Below are positions 7,696 through 13,707 of a stretch of 41,231 nt of DNA, one piece after another; positions within the stretch are counted from its first letter, which is position 1; every line of letters starts with the position of its first letter. Source of the stretch: a virus. Where the stretch lies: positions 1-41,231 of IMG/VR virus record IMGVR_UViG_3300025030_000224, one strand, 5' to 3'. The translations under genes were made by a program, and so were the position numbers. The notes under the pieces were generated by a model that saw nothing but the letters and a program-made list of their open reading frames with translations, was not told the origin of the DNA and did not search any database.

Positions 7696-7816
7696 CTACA
7701 GCTTGGCGCGCCACAGGTCTGGGACCAGGGCCGTGACCATGGCGGAGAGCTTGATCGGAACAGGGGTGCTACAGAGCAGCAGGATGACGGGGAACCCGCT
7801 GGTAAGAGAGACGTAA
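7643..7816 (+). CDS. Possible small basic protein overlapping GemA
   Basis: A 57-aa frame starting MLRRLLTRLVCWYRRDRNYS, preceded by a good AAAGGGGGT ribosome-binding site and overlapping the 3' end of GemA in another frame. It is highly basic and has no recognised domain. Coding is uncertain: the frame after residue 30 is Ser/Thr/Gly-rich and undistinguished. Three short GACGTAA units follow at its end (7811-7833), probably incidental. Confidence 0.35.
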   Translation: MLRRLLTRLVCWYRRDRNYSLARHRSGTRAVTMAESLIGTGVLQSSRMTGNPLVRET

Positions 7817-7885
7817 GGGACGTAAAGGACGTAAAGCGCGGCAGGGTCACTAAAAAGGCCACATAAAACAGGCAAGGAGGAATCA

Positions 7886-8383
7886 ATGGCAAGGAAGAGA
7901 CTGGAAGGTACCCAGCTTGGTAGTTGGGAGGATGTTGATCAGGCGCTGCACAAAATCGGGGTGATAGATCGGGAACTAGCCGTTCTCGAGGCTGGGCAGA
8001 ACGCACGGATAGATGCAGTCAAAAAGGAGACGAAAGAGGCGGCCCAGCCGCTCCAGGAGAAGAAATCGGGCATTGAACTCGCGGTCAAGGATTACTGCGA
8101 AGCGAACCGTGCGGAGTTTGTTAAGACAAAGAGCAAGCAGCTGACCTTTGGCGAAGTGGGGTTCCGCCTCTCCACCAGCATACTCATCAAAAAGGTGGCG
8201 GAGACGCTACAAGCGCTGAAGGACCTGCAGTACTTCACCTGCATCCGGACCAAAGAGGAGCCCGACAAGGAGTCCATGAAGTCCCTTACCGATGAGGTGC
8301 TGGCTGAGGTAGGGGCCTCGCGTAAGACGGTAAACACCTTTGGCTATACCCTCGACGTCGAGAAGATCCGAGAGGCCTCGTGA
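7886..8383 (+). CDS. gam: Gam-like host-nuclease inhibitor
   Basis: A 165-aa protein, near the usual ~175 aa of Mu Gam. Gam is a Ku-like dimer that binds the ends of linear double-stranded DNA and protects them from exonucleases. Family-like features: DVDQALHKIGVIDRELAVLE at the N-terminus, a long helix, VKDYCEANRAEF at ~65-75, then beta strands with FGEVGFRLSTS and FTCIRTKEEPDKESM, and a C-terminal VNTFGYTLDVEKI. It starts behind a GCAAGGAGGA site and follows GemA and B, a common early order in Mu-like phages. Confidence 0.85.
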   Translation: MARKRLEGTQLGSWEDVDQALHKIGVIDRELAVLEAGQNARIDAVKKETKEAAQPLQEKKSGIELAVKDYCEANRAEFVKTKSKQLTFGEVGFRLSTSILIKKVAETLQALKDLQYFTCIRTKEEPDKESMKSLTDEVLAEVGASRKTVNTFGYTLDVEKIREAS

Positions 8384-8388
8384 AGTTG

Positions 8389-8445
8389 ATTGACCATTGA
8401 AGTCTTGGCCGGGGGGTTCCTCCGGCCACTTCTTCAACAGTCAAT
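8389..8445 (+). ncRNA. Extended intergenic stem-loop before 8462 gene
   Basis: A long imperfect hairpin fills the gap after Gam: outer arms ATTGAC / GTCAAT, middle GAAG / CTTC, and a strong GGCCGG / CCGGCC core around a short loop. No T-run follows, so it is not an intrinsic terminator. It ends 16 bases before the next start codon, so it may be a 5' control element or an mRNA-processing or stabilising structure. Confidence 0.5.
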
Positions 8446-8461
8446 TACCCAGGGGGGACTT

Positions 8462-8782
8462 ATGGCGAAGGTGTTTAATCCGGAGCAGGAGTTGGAAGCC
8501 GCAAGCTTGTATAACGCGCTGAAAAAGTATGACTCTGCCGCGTTGGCTATGGAGTTGTCAGGCCTTGTAGTCGGAATCGGGTTCAATGCCGCTGTCATAG
8601 AAAGCCTCATAGAAAGCGTCAAGAAGAATTCAGAGCTGGTTCGAAAGAATAAGGCAATAAGTGCCAGGAATAACAAGGTCGCCAAGCTCAATAAACTCGC
8701 CGGGAAAAAGAAGCTCACCGCTGCTGAACGACTGGAAGCTGGAAAGCTTATGAAAGCACTGGAGAAGTCCCATGCAAACTGA
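8462..8782 (+). CDS. Small early protein, helical, unknown
   Basis: A 106-aa protein starting MAKVFNPEQELEAASLYNAL at an ATG with AGGGGGG upstream. It is helical with a hydrophobic segment (ALAMELSGLVVGIGFNAAVI) too short and mixed to be a clear membrane span, then a strongly basic Lys/Asn-rich stretch (residues 60-95). Its stop overlaps the next start by 11 bases. No family recognised; the basic tail would suit nucleic-acid binding. Confidence 0.55.
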   Translation: MAKVFNPEQELEAASLYNALKKYDSAALAMELSGLVVGIGFNAAVIESLIESVKKNSELVRKNKAISARNNKVAKLNKLAGKKKLTAAERLEAGKLMKALEKSHAN

Positions 8783-9068
8783 TGCCACTGAGAAGGGAAC
8801 CATCCATTACGCACAGTACGAGCAGAGCGAGCGGCTGCAGCGGTTGCTGAATTTCATGCTGGACGGTCTGCCGCATAGCACTATGGCGATCATCAACGGC
8901 GCGGGGATCTGCGCGGTGAACTCGGCGGCCTGCGAGTTGCGCAAGAATGGTTTCCGCTGCGACTGCATCAAAAAGGCCGGCCCGGCTATCTACCAGCTGT
9001 TCGATGTCGAGGGGGCCAGGGAGCTCTCCGCGCAGCTGCTCGCCAAACGGGAGGTGGCGCGTGGGTAA
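8772..9068 (+). CDS. Small winged-helix-like early protein
   Basis: A 98-aa protein. The segment SERLQRLLNFMLDGLPHSTM, INGAGICAVNSAACELRKNG, FRCDCIKKAGPAIYQLFDVE reads as a winged helix: a regulator-like helix pair followed by a beta wing. This arrangement is common in small early phage proteins that handle ordering or repression of genes. It overlaps both neighbours by a few bases, implying translational coupling. Specific target unknown. Confidence 0.55.
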   Translation: MQTDATEKGTIHYAQYEQSERLQRLLNFMLDGLPHSTMAIINGAGICAVNSAACELRKNGFRCDCIKKAGPAIYQLFDVEGARELSAQLLAKREVARG

Positions 9069-9225
9069 GATGGTGGAAAAGCCCAGGTGCAATGTCTTCA
9101 CTTTCCGAACCGACGATGAGGCGGCGACGCTGATCAGGGAGGCGGCGAAGGGAATTTCTGTCAGTGATTTCCTGCGCGAGGCGGCTGATTGGTGGGCTAA
9201 GCGGCTCAAGGAGGGGAAGCTATGA
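9061..9225 (+). CDS. Small ribbon-helix-helix-like protein
   Basis: A 54-aa protein with a GTG start at 9061, chosen because GGAGG lies eight bases upstream and the frame overlaps the previous stop. The pattern NVFTFRTDDEAATLIREAAK, ISVSDFLREAADWWAKR looks like a beta strand followed by two helices, the ribbon-helix-helix fold of small DNA-binding proteins. It is followed by an ATGA overlap with the next small gene. Confidence 0.55.
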   Translation: MGKMVEKPRCNVFTFRTDDEAATLIREAAKGISVSDFLREAADWWAKRLKEGKL

Positions 9226-9389
9226 TGACTCCTATGTCGGCTTTCGAGGCTGTTCTGATGACGCAGGTCCGGGAGCTCAAGGAGGAGGTTTTGGAGCTGA
9301 AGGTCCGGAATCTTAAACAGCTGACAGTTATCCATGAGCTCCGGGCGCAGTTGTCTGCGGCGATGGAGCAGAGCCAGGTGGCGGCGTAA
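9222..9389 (+). CDS. Small coiled-coil protein
   Basis: A 55-aa protein (begins MMTPMSAFEAVLMTQVRELK) sharing ATGA with the previous stop, after a GAGGGG site. Most of it is one amphipathic helix with Leu heptads (LKEEVLELKVRNLKQL), typical of a short coiled coil. No function can be assigned; it is probably co-translated with the ribbon-helix-helix-like protein. Confidence 0.5.
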   Translation: MMTPMSAFEAVLMTQVRELKEEVLELKVRNLKQLTVIHELRAQLSAAMEQSQVAA

Positions 9390-9432
9390 AAGGGAAGGAT
9401 ATCGGCGAAACTACAATGGAGGTGGGCAGCGC

Positions 9433-9867
9433 ATGAATCATCCGAGAGTATCGACATTGCAGATTGTAGAAGCGGTTGCACCGCGGATTTTGGGTGCAAA
9501 ACTTTGCCCCTATTGCGGCGGCGACCAGATGTACCAGGACTCGATGCTGATTGACGACAGCGACGTTTTCTTTCTGGTCTGCAGGGCTTGCGGAGCGGAA
9601 GGTCCCTCCTCCTCGCTCCCGGATGTGGCGCGCATGCTGTGGGACGTCCGGTATGACTCGCCGGTTACGGAGCAGCTGGCTCAGGGCCGGTTGGAGACGA
9701 TCAGGAACCTGACCGCGTTTGTGAACTCTATCGCGGATGCGCTGGGAACCCCGGTGCCGGTGACGGAGATCGAGGGCGTCGGGACTTGCTTCGATGTGGT
9801 GATTGCTATCCGGCAGTTGACAGCTGAAAACGCCGAACTCAAGGCGGCAGAGGCGGCGCTACTATGA
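9433..9867 (+). CDS. Lar-like zinc-ribbon protein
   Basis: A 144-aa protein with an N-terminal zinc ribbon: KLCPYCGG (Cys at ~25 and 28) and VCRACGAEGPSSS (Cys at ~51 and 54), then a helix with a conserved-looking Trp (ARMLWDVR). This is the pattern of the Lar restriction-alleviation family, in which small phage proteins reduce type I restriction. Here the protein is about twice as long, with an added helical C-terminus ending in AENAELKAAEAALL. Restriction alleviation is inferred from the ribbon only. The start follows a TGGAGG site; the stop shares ATGA with the next gene. Confidence 0.6.
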   Translation: MNHPRVSTLQIVEAVAPRILGAKLCPYCGGDQMYQDSMLIDDSDVFFLVCRACGAEGPSSSLPDVARMLWDVRYDSPVTEQLAQGRLETIRNLTAFVNSIADALGTPVPVTEIEGVGTCFDVVIAIRQLTAENAELKAAEAALL

Positions 9868-10016
9868 CGACGCGCCGATATCTGGTCTACCCATCAGCGT
9901 CGGCTCGGCAGTTTATGTGCGTTTGTGCTGCCAGGGATGGACGCCACGCACTGCAAATAGCGCGTCGATTGTTCCGCCTGGAGCGGGGTGCATATGCCCG
10001 GCTGGAATCGGTTTAA
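9864..10016 (+). CDS. Small basic early protein, unknown
   Basis: A 50-aa protein starting MTTRRYLVYPSASARQFMCV in an ATGA overlap with the Lar-like gene. It has ordinary coding composition, a Cys-x-Cys in the middle and an Arg-rich helix (ALQIARRLFRLERGAYARLE). The tight overlap on one side and a ribosome-binding site for the next gene immediately after it support it being real. Function unknown. Confidence 0.5.
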   Translation: MTTRRYLVYPSASARQFMCVCAARDGRHALQIARRLFRLERGAYARLESV

Positions 10017-10030
10017 GGAGGAGATGCTCC

Positions 10031-10444
10031 ATGCAACCATCACTGTTTGAGCAACTGGAAGCTGAGAATGATGCGAAGAAGGTACTGAAGACCCGGCAAT
10101 GGAAGCGGCAAGAAAATAGGCGCTACGGTAAAAGACATAGGCGTTTTCCAGCTTACGACCCGTATAACCCAAGGGTACTCAAACAGCGATTATTGGAACT
10201 CATAGGAACTGAATCGTGGGTCGGTTTTATCGGCTTAGCTAGCAAAGTACATATGCCTGCGGAAGATGTAGACCACATGCTGGATAAGCTGATCAAGTGG
10301 GGATACTTGGAAGAAGCGCCGCTGTATTTTCGTAATGACGCCCATCTTTTCCCTGAGTTTCGGTTGGAAAAGCCGGACATGAAAAATTATAGGGGCTTTG
10401 AGTTTGGATATCGGCGGTTTGAAAGTAAGCAACCACGTTATTAG
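10031..10444 (+). CDS. Early protein with winged-helix-like domain
   Basis: A 137-aa protein; start at 10031 selected because AAGGAGGAG lies just upstream. The N-terminal ~45 residues are very basic (KTRQWKRQENRRYGKRHRR). Residues ~55-100 (LKQRLLELIGTESWVGFIGL, VHMPAEDVDHMLDKLIKWGY) have the spacing of a winged helix as in MarR/PadR-type domains. The C-terminus is aromatic and charged. Probably nucleic-acid binding; no specific role known. The first copy of a repeated two-hairpin leader begins right after its stop. Confidence 0.55.
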   Translation: MQPSLFEQLEAENDAKKVLKTRQWKRQENRRYGKRHRRFPAYDPYNPRVLKQRLLELIGTESWVGFIGLASKVHMPAEDVDHMLDKLIKWGYLEEAPLYFRNDAHLFPEFRLEKPDMKNYRGFEFGYRRFESKQPRY

Positions 10445-10450
10445 CGGAAC

Positions 10451-10504
10451 CAAGCTCAAGCGGAGCTTGCAGCGCCAGGTTAAACCCTGGCAAGGAGGGA
10501 TTGG
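10451..10504 (+). promoter_or_regulatory. Two-hairpin leader, copy A
   Basis: Directly after the previous stop come hairpin 1 (CAAGCTC loop AAGCG GAGCTTG, 10451-10469) and hairpin 2 (GCCAGG loop TTAAAC CCTGGC, 10474-10491), then AAGGAGGGATTGG and the ATG at 10505. The layout matches copies B and C: two hairpins, a TTAAAC loop in the second, then the ribosome-binding site. Stem sequences differ from B and C but pairing is kept. Probable translational control element. Confidence 0.55.
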
Positions 10505-10669
10505 ATGGAATGCCCGAAATGTACAGCACAGGTCAGCATGAGCGCCGCAGAAGCTGCTCACGATTCATCCATGATCGAAGTATTGGTCGAATGTGATAAC
10601 CCTGACTGCGAATGGATCGGTTACACGTTCGTCAGCTCTAGCGATTTGTGCAGCGGCGAGTCGGTTTAA
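10505..10669 (+). CDS. Small zinc-ribbon protein
   Basis: A 54-aa protein: MECPKC at the N-terminus and VECDNPDCEW near residue 30 give four metal-ligand cysteines (C3, C6, C30, C35), the layout of a small zinc ribbon. An AAGGAGGG site and the copy A leader precede it. Small zinc-finger proteins such as Com of Mu bind mRNA leaders, so an RNA- or DNA-binding role is plausible but inferred. Confidence 0.65.
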   Translation: MECPKCTAQVSMSAAEAAHDSSMIEVLVECDNPDCEWIGYTFVSSSDLCSGESV

Positions 10670-10692
10670 TTATTATTTGTCCTGCCAAGCGT

Positions 10693-10742
10693 AAAAAAGG
10701 ACCCCGCATCCAGGAGGGATAAGCGGGGTCAAAAGCAACCAC
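10693..10742 (-). ncRNA. Predicted leftward small RNA with anti-SD loop
   Basis: On the - strand a stem GACCCCGC / GCGGGGTC (10730-10700) is followed by C and six T, a textbook intrinsic terminator with no leftward gene above it. About 20 bases upstream of the stem lies TTGCTT, 16 bases, TAGATT (10775-10748), a possible promoter. The predicted transcript is ~50 nt. Its loop region reads AUCCCUCCU, the exact complement of AGGAGGGAU in the ribosome-binding site of the 10505 gene, and seven bases match the site of the 10856 gene. A trans- or cis-acting translational repressor is inferred. Confidence 0.4.
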
Positions 10743-10800
10743 GCTTAAATCTAACACTTGCCAATAATTAAGCAACTCAAAGATGCCACCGGAAGAAAAT

Positions 10801-10855
10801 AACGAATTTAGCTCAGCGCTTGCGCTGGAGCGGGTGTTAAACCCGCAAGGAGGGG
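10801..10855 (+). promoter_or_regulatory. Two-hairpin leader, copy B
   Basis: Bases 10801-10847 match copy C (11433-11479) at 46 of 47 positions. Hairpin 1 is CAGCG loop CTTG CGCTG; hairpin 2 is GCGGGT loop GTTAA ACCCGC. The only difference from copy C falls in the loop of hairpin 1, so pairing is preserved. The leader runs into AAGGAGGGG and the start at 10856. The 10670-10800 stretch before it holds the small-RNA candidate and no gene. Confidence 0.65.
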
Positions 10856-11434
10856 ATGGTGGAAGGTAAGTTGCTTGAACTTAACGATGCAATCACTGCC
10901 ATGAATCAACGAGACAAACGTGGGTACATCGGCCCCGAATACCAGCATCTGCACGGATTGGTACGCGAGGTGTTTACCGAGGTGGAGCGGTTGACCGCAG
11001 AATCTGCCACTTGGAAGAACTATGCAGACCAGGAGATAGCACGGCTGACAACTGATCTAAACATCCAGATGGAACGGCAGCAGCGCATGGTGTTTAAGTC
11101 TGATTATGATGCCGACGTGAAGAAACTTACAGATCTGATCCGTGAAGCCAACGAGTACCTGAACACCAATAAATTGACCAATATCGGTCACGGCAGCATC
11201 TTACACCAGAAACTGGCAGAGGCGGTGCGGCCACCTAGCCACGATTTTTTTAGCAGGGAGTCGGAAGCTATGCTGGCAGGGTCGTATGACTGCAAGTGGT
11301 CCATACTGGAAGACCAGAGCACCTTCACGCACTTTACGTCCTGCGGAGAATACATACGGGTTAAGATTGTCCCCTCTGTTGGGTGTGCATGTCCCGTCTG
11401 TGGCAAACAGGTTGTCCTGGCCAAGCCGGTTTAA
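10856..11434 (+). CDS. Early coiled-coil protein with C-terminal zinc ribbon
   Basis: A 192-aa protein. The first ~115 residues are helical and probably coiled coil (FTEVERLTAESATWKNYADQ, IARLTTDLNIQMERQQRMVF). The C-terminus has an aromatic patch (SILEDQSTFTHFTSCGEYIR) and a zinc-ribbon half CACPVCGK, with other Cys (FTSCG, YDCKW) that could complete the site. It resembles the 11489 gene in design: helical stalk plus terminal ribbon. The copy B leader precedes it; the AAGGAGG site is unusually close to the ATG (about two to five bases). Function unknown. Confidence 0.6.
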   Translation: MVEGKLLELNDAITAMNQRDKRGYIGPEYQHLHGLVREVFTEVERLTAESATWKNYADQEIARLTTDLNIQMERQQRMVFKSDYDADVKKLTDLIREANEYLNTNKLTNIGHGSILHQKLAEAVRPPSHDFFSRESEAMLAGSYDCKWSILEDQSTFTHFTSCGEYIRVKIVPSVGCACPVCGKQVVLAKPV

Positions 11435-11488
11435 CGAATTTAGCTCAGCGTTTGCGCTGGAGCGGGTGTTAAACCCGCATGGGAGAGG
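11433..11488 (+). promoter_or_regulatory. Two-hairpin leader, copy C
   Basis: Begins inside the stop codon of the 10856 gene. Same two hairpins as copy B, with loop TTTG in hairpin 1 in place of CTTG. It ends in GGGAGAGG just before the start codon at 11489. The one-base difference from copy B in a loop is the pattern expected for a conserved RNA structure. Confidence 0.65.
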
Positions 11489-12079
11489 ATGATGGTTAGG
11501 GACTGGCACGGTTTAGGGGACATCAGTGGGCTGGAACGCAAAGCTGCTGAACGCATGGCTGGGGATGCTGCCACGATTGCACACATGACAATGAAGGTAA
11601 TCAACGATCTAAAATACCTCAGCGGCTGCGTTGCGCGCGGTCGCGGTGAAGACATTGACGCGGCTCATCCTGGTCGGAACGTCTTTGAGTACATCAAAGA
11701 GATAGAGCAGAAAAATGCCAAACTCCTGGAGATGCACACCAATGCTCTGTCCGAGGTAGAGCGGCTGACGGCTGCACTCAGCGGCGCACTGGACGCATTC
11801 CGGCAAATTGCCTTGACGCCGACATTTATTGCTGAGGGGTGCCCTGGCGTGCAGCGGACTCGTTACGTGGTCGGAAAGGAGGTGAAGGAAATTGCCGTCG
11901 AGGCTGCGAAGTTGTTAGAAGGGGCTGCGCCGTGCCCTGGGTGCGGAGGTACGATACATGCTGACCGCACCGGCGAATTTAACGAGGATTTGCCATATGA
12001 GCGGGTTTGCTATGAGTGTGGGTGGTTTGACCCTCAGCGGTATGCAACCAGGCAAGCGGCAGAGGAGGTGCGGCCATGA
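11489..12079 (+). CDS. Early helical protein with C-terminal zinc ribbon
   Basis: A 196-aa protein. A helical N-terminal part includes KKAAERMAGDAATIAHMTMK-like content and a coiled-coil segment (EYIKEIEQKNAKLLEMHTNA, EVERLTAALSGALDAFRQIA). The C-terminal ~50 residues hold a zinc ribbon: PCPGCGG and VCYECGW. The segment VERLTA is shared with the 10856 protein, which suggests the two are distant paralogues. An alternative start is the next ATG three bases on. It shares ATGA with the following small zinc protein. Specific function unknown. Confidence 0.6.
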   Translation: MMVRDWHGLGDISGLERKAAERMAGDAATIAHMTMKVINDLKYLSGCVARGRGEDIDAAHPGRNVFEYIKEIEQKNAKLLEMHTNALSEVERLTAALSGALDAFRQIALTPTFIAEGCPGVQRTRYVVGKEVKEIAVEAAKLLEGAAPCPGCGGTIHADRTGEFNEDLPYERVCYECGWFDPQRYATRQAAEEVRP

Positions 12080-12201
12080 GCGATGAAACATGTGAATTGT
12101 GCGAGAGCGATGAAAATGTGATTTTCTGTGAATGCGAGGGTTGCCGAGATCAAGAACCCGAGATAGGCGGCAGATGGTTATGTGAAGCTTGCCGTAACTG
12201 A
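12076..12201 (+). CDS. Tiny Cys-rich zinc-binding protein
   Basis: A 41-aa acidic protein with seven cysteines arranged as CELC, CECEGC and CEAC, preceded by GAGGAGGTG and overlapping the previous stop. It is almost certainly a metal-binding mini-finger, possibly a cross-brace of two zinc sites. It is the third small zinc protein in this early cluster. No direct relative is recognised. Confidence 0.6.
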   Translation: MSDETCELCESDENVIFCECEGCRDQEPEIGGRWLCEACRN

Positions 12202-12337
12202 CATCGGTTTAACTACTGATTATGCCGCCACTCGGCGGGATAGCAGCGGAGGGCGATCAACCCGCAATCCCGCGCCAGTGCTGTAGCAGCCTTGGATAAT
12301 GAAAACGCAAAAGCCGCCATAGAAAAGAGGACTCCAA
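12202..12337. other. Early intergenic gap, no gene
   Basis: 136 bases between two early genes. It holds one short hairpin (CCGCC loop ACTC GGCGG, 12223-12236) and an AAGAGGAC ribosome-binding site for the 12338 gene. A 25-codon frame is present but lacks a ribosome-binding site. No promoter is obvious. Confidence 0.4.
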
Positions 12338-13117
12338 ATGCAACTGATTTGCCCTTGCTGCCATACTCGCTACCCGATCGATGCCGCTAACCAGGATGAG
12401 GCGGCTCGTGATTTGCTCGCTTTGCGCGGCTCCTTGCCGCCTCGCTGCTGGGTCCCGCTCATCGCTTACCTTGGGCTGTTCCGTTCGGAGTCCAGGGCGC
12501 TGGCTTGGGACCGGGCGCTCCGGCTGGCCCGTGAGGTGATGGAGCTGAACGCGGATCCCGATCGGCTTGAGAACGCGCTGGCTGAGACGGTGGAGTCGCT
12601 GCGCAATAAGGGTGGCCAGCCGCTGAAAAACCACAACTACCTTAAGCGGGTGATCGAGAATTCCCCCTCTCCCCAACCCTCTCCCACAAGGGGAGAGGGA
12701 GCTGTTGAGGTGAGAGGGGCTGCTCCCGGGGGGAAACGGGCGGCGGCTCTCTCTGCTCTGGCTGTCTGGGCCGGTGAGGACTGGCTTCGCATCGAGATCT
12801 GCGCCGGGCTGCAGGGGCTGGTGGCACAGTCGCTGAAGTTTACTCCGGCCGCGGAAATGATCACGCTGGCTGCTGATATCTGGTATGTCGCTCTGCGCAA
12901 ATCCGCCGACATCCAAGAGGTCGACACGGTCCGGATCCGGACGGGGTTCGAGAGGCTTTTCCCGACCGTGACCGAGTGGCCGGCGCCGAAACAGTTGCTG
13001 GCGCTGATGCCGAGTCGGCCGCCCAGGGTGACGCTCCCTGAGCCTAAACCGTCCGATGAACACTATGAGCAGGGACTGCAGGCGGTACGCAAATTGTCGG
13101 AGAGCTATAAGAAATGA
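12338..13117 (+). CDS. Early zinc-ribbon protein with in-frame repeat insertion
   Basis: A 259-aa protein starting MQLICPCCHTRYPI (a CPCC zinc knuckle). Residues ~20-105 are a compact helical domain (PPRCWVPLIAYLGLFRSESR, LRNKGGQPLKNHNYLKRVIE) typical of early DNA-binding proteins of Mu-like phages. Residues ~108-133 (SPSPQPSPTRGEG...) are encoded by a palindromic repeat of the type dispersed in many bacterial genomes, inserted without breaking the frame. The rest (~134-259) is helical with VWAGEDWLRIEICAGLQGLV and VRIRTGFERLFPT. The stop shares ATGA with the next gene. Role unknown; the knuckle suggests nucleic-acid binding. Confidence 0.6.
   Translation: MQLICPCCHTRYPIDAANQDEAARDLLALRGSLPPRCWVPLIAYLGLFRSESRALAWDRALRLAREVMELNADPDRLENALAETVESLRNKGGQPLKNHNYLKRVIENSPSPQPSPTRGEGAVEVRGAAPGGKRAAALSALAVWAGEDWLRIEICAGLQGLVAQSLKFTPAAEMITLAADIWYVALRKSADIQEVDTVRIRTGFERLFPTVTEWPAPKQLLALMPSRPPRVTLPEPKPSDEHYEQGLQAVRKLSESYKK
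12663..12720 (+). repeat. REP-like palindromic repeat inside a gene
   Basis: A perfect 10-bp stem CCCTCTCCCC (12665-12674) / GGGGAGAGGG (12690-12699), with an internal second CCCTCTCCC (12677-12685) that can pair with the same arm, then GTGAGAGGGG. This matches the CTCTCCC...GGGAGAGGG dispersed repeats common between genes of bacterial chromosomes. Here it sits in the coding region of the 12338 gene and keeps the frame open. Confidence 0.65.
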
Positions 13118-13431
13118 CCCAACTGGAGCAGGCAGAGGAAAAGCTGAAGGGGATGCTCGCGGCGGCACAGCTGCCGCGCAAAGCCTCTTACAACCCGGGG
13201 GAGGTCTGCACCATCCTTGGGGTTGTCGATCGCACCTTCTGGCGCCTGCTGAGCCAGTACGAGCGCGACGAACGCGGCACTCTGCGCCGGCCCGACTGCC
13301 TTGACTCGATTACCCTCTCCCGCCACCGGCGCGTCCTCTACGACGAGCTGGTGGCGTTTATGCTGCGCAACAATTCCTACGAGCGGGCCCACGCGGTTCA
13401 TCCGGACCAGATGGACCTTTTCGCTTCCTAG
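13114..13431 (+). CDS. MerR/excisionase-like DNA-binding protein
   Basis: A 105-aa protein sharing ATGA with the previous gene. Residues ~25-90 contain a winged helix as in MerR or excisionase-type domains: ASYNPGEVCTILGVVDRTFW, then a basic wing and SRHRRVLYDELVAFMLRNN. It ends the early operon and lies next to the early/late junction, so it is a candidate for the middle or late switch protein; no Mor/C-type activator was recognised elsewhere in the window. This role is inference from position. Confidence 0.55.
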   Translation: MTQLEQAEEKLKGMLAAAQLPRKASYNPGEVCTILGVVDRTFWRLLSQYERDERGTLRRPDCLDSITLSRHRRVLYDELVAFMLRNNSYERAHAVHPDQMDLFAS

Positions 13432-13540
13432 CTTGACAACTATGACCGTTTAATAGTACACAGGCAGAATTGCCGCATCCCATCCTCTTTTTCTCTCCTA
13501 AAAAAATCACATCCCCTTAGAAAGACTGACAAATGCTGAC

Positions 13541-13568
13541 AAAACCGCGCGAGCTTTCGGGCGGTTTT
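13541..13568 (+). terminator. Intrinsic terminator ending early operon
   Basis: AAAACCGC (13541-13548) pairs with GCGGTTTT (13561-13568) around an inner CGA-GCTT-TCG mini-stem; the T-run closes the right arm. It lies ~110 bases after the last early gene. Upstream, TTGACA at 13433-13438 could be part of a promoter, but no good -10 box sits at the expected distance. Confidence 0.7.
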
Positions 13569-13641
13569 CGCTATTTTACAGCCTGCGTTGCAGCTTCGGT
13601 TTTCGGTTCTTCATCGGTTCAGGCAGTACCTCCATGTTATT

Positions 13642-13682
13642 GGCCGACCCCGGGACTCGTCACCTCGGGGCGGCCGCTTTTT
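13642..13682 (+). terminator. Second terminator-like hairpin before lysis genes
   Basis: GGCCG-A-CCCCG (13642-13652) pairs with CGGGG-CGGCC (13666-13675), followed by GC and five T. It stands only ~25 bases before the endolysin start and leaves no room for a promoter between it and the gene. Either late transcription reads through (antitermination) or it attenuates a late transcript that starts at 13569-13641. Confidence 0.6.
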
Positions 13683-13707
13683 CAGCTTGCAGTTCCAGGG
13701 GGAATCA

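Noticed and set aside
7809-7836. Short GACGTAA tandem repeats after the GemA region
   Set aside because: Only three imperfect units over under 30 bases; too short to claim as a functional repeat.
10801-11488. tRNA genes suggested by TTAGCTCAG and TTTAGCTCAGC strings
   Set aside because: No cloverleaf can be drawn: anticodon and acceptor arms are missing and the element ends in a ribosome-binding site.
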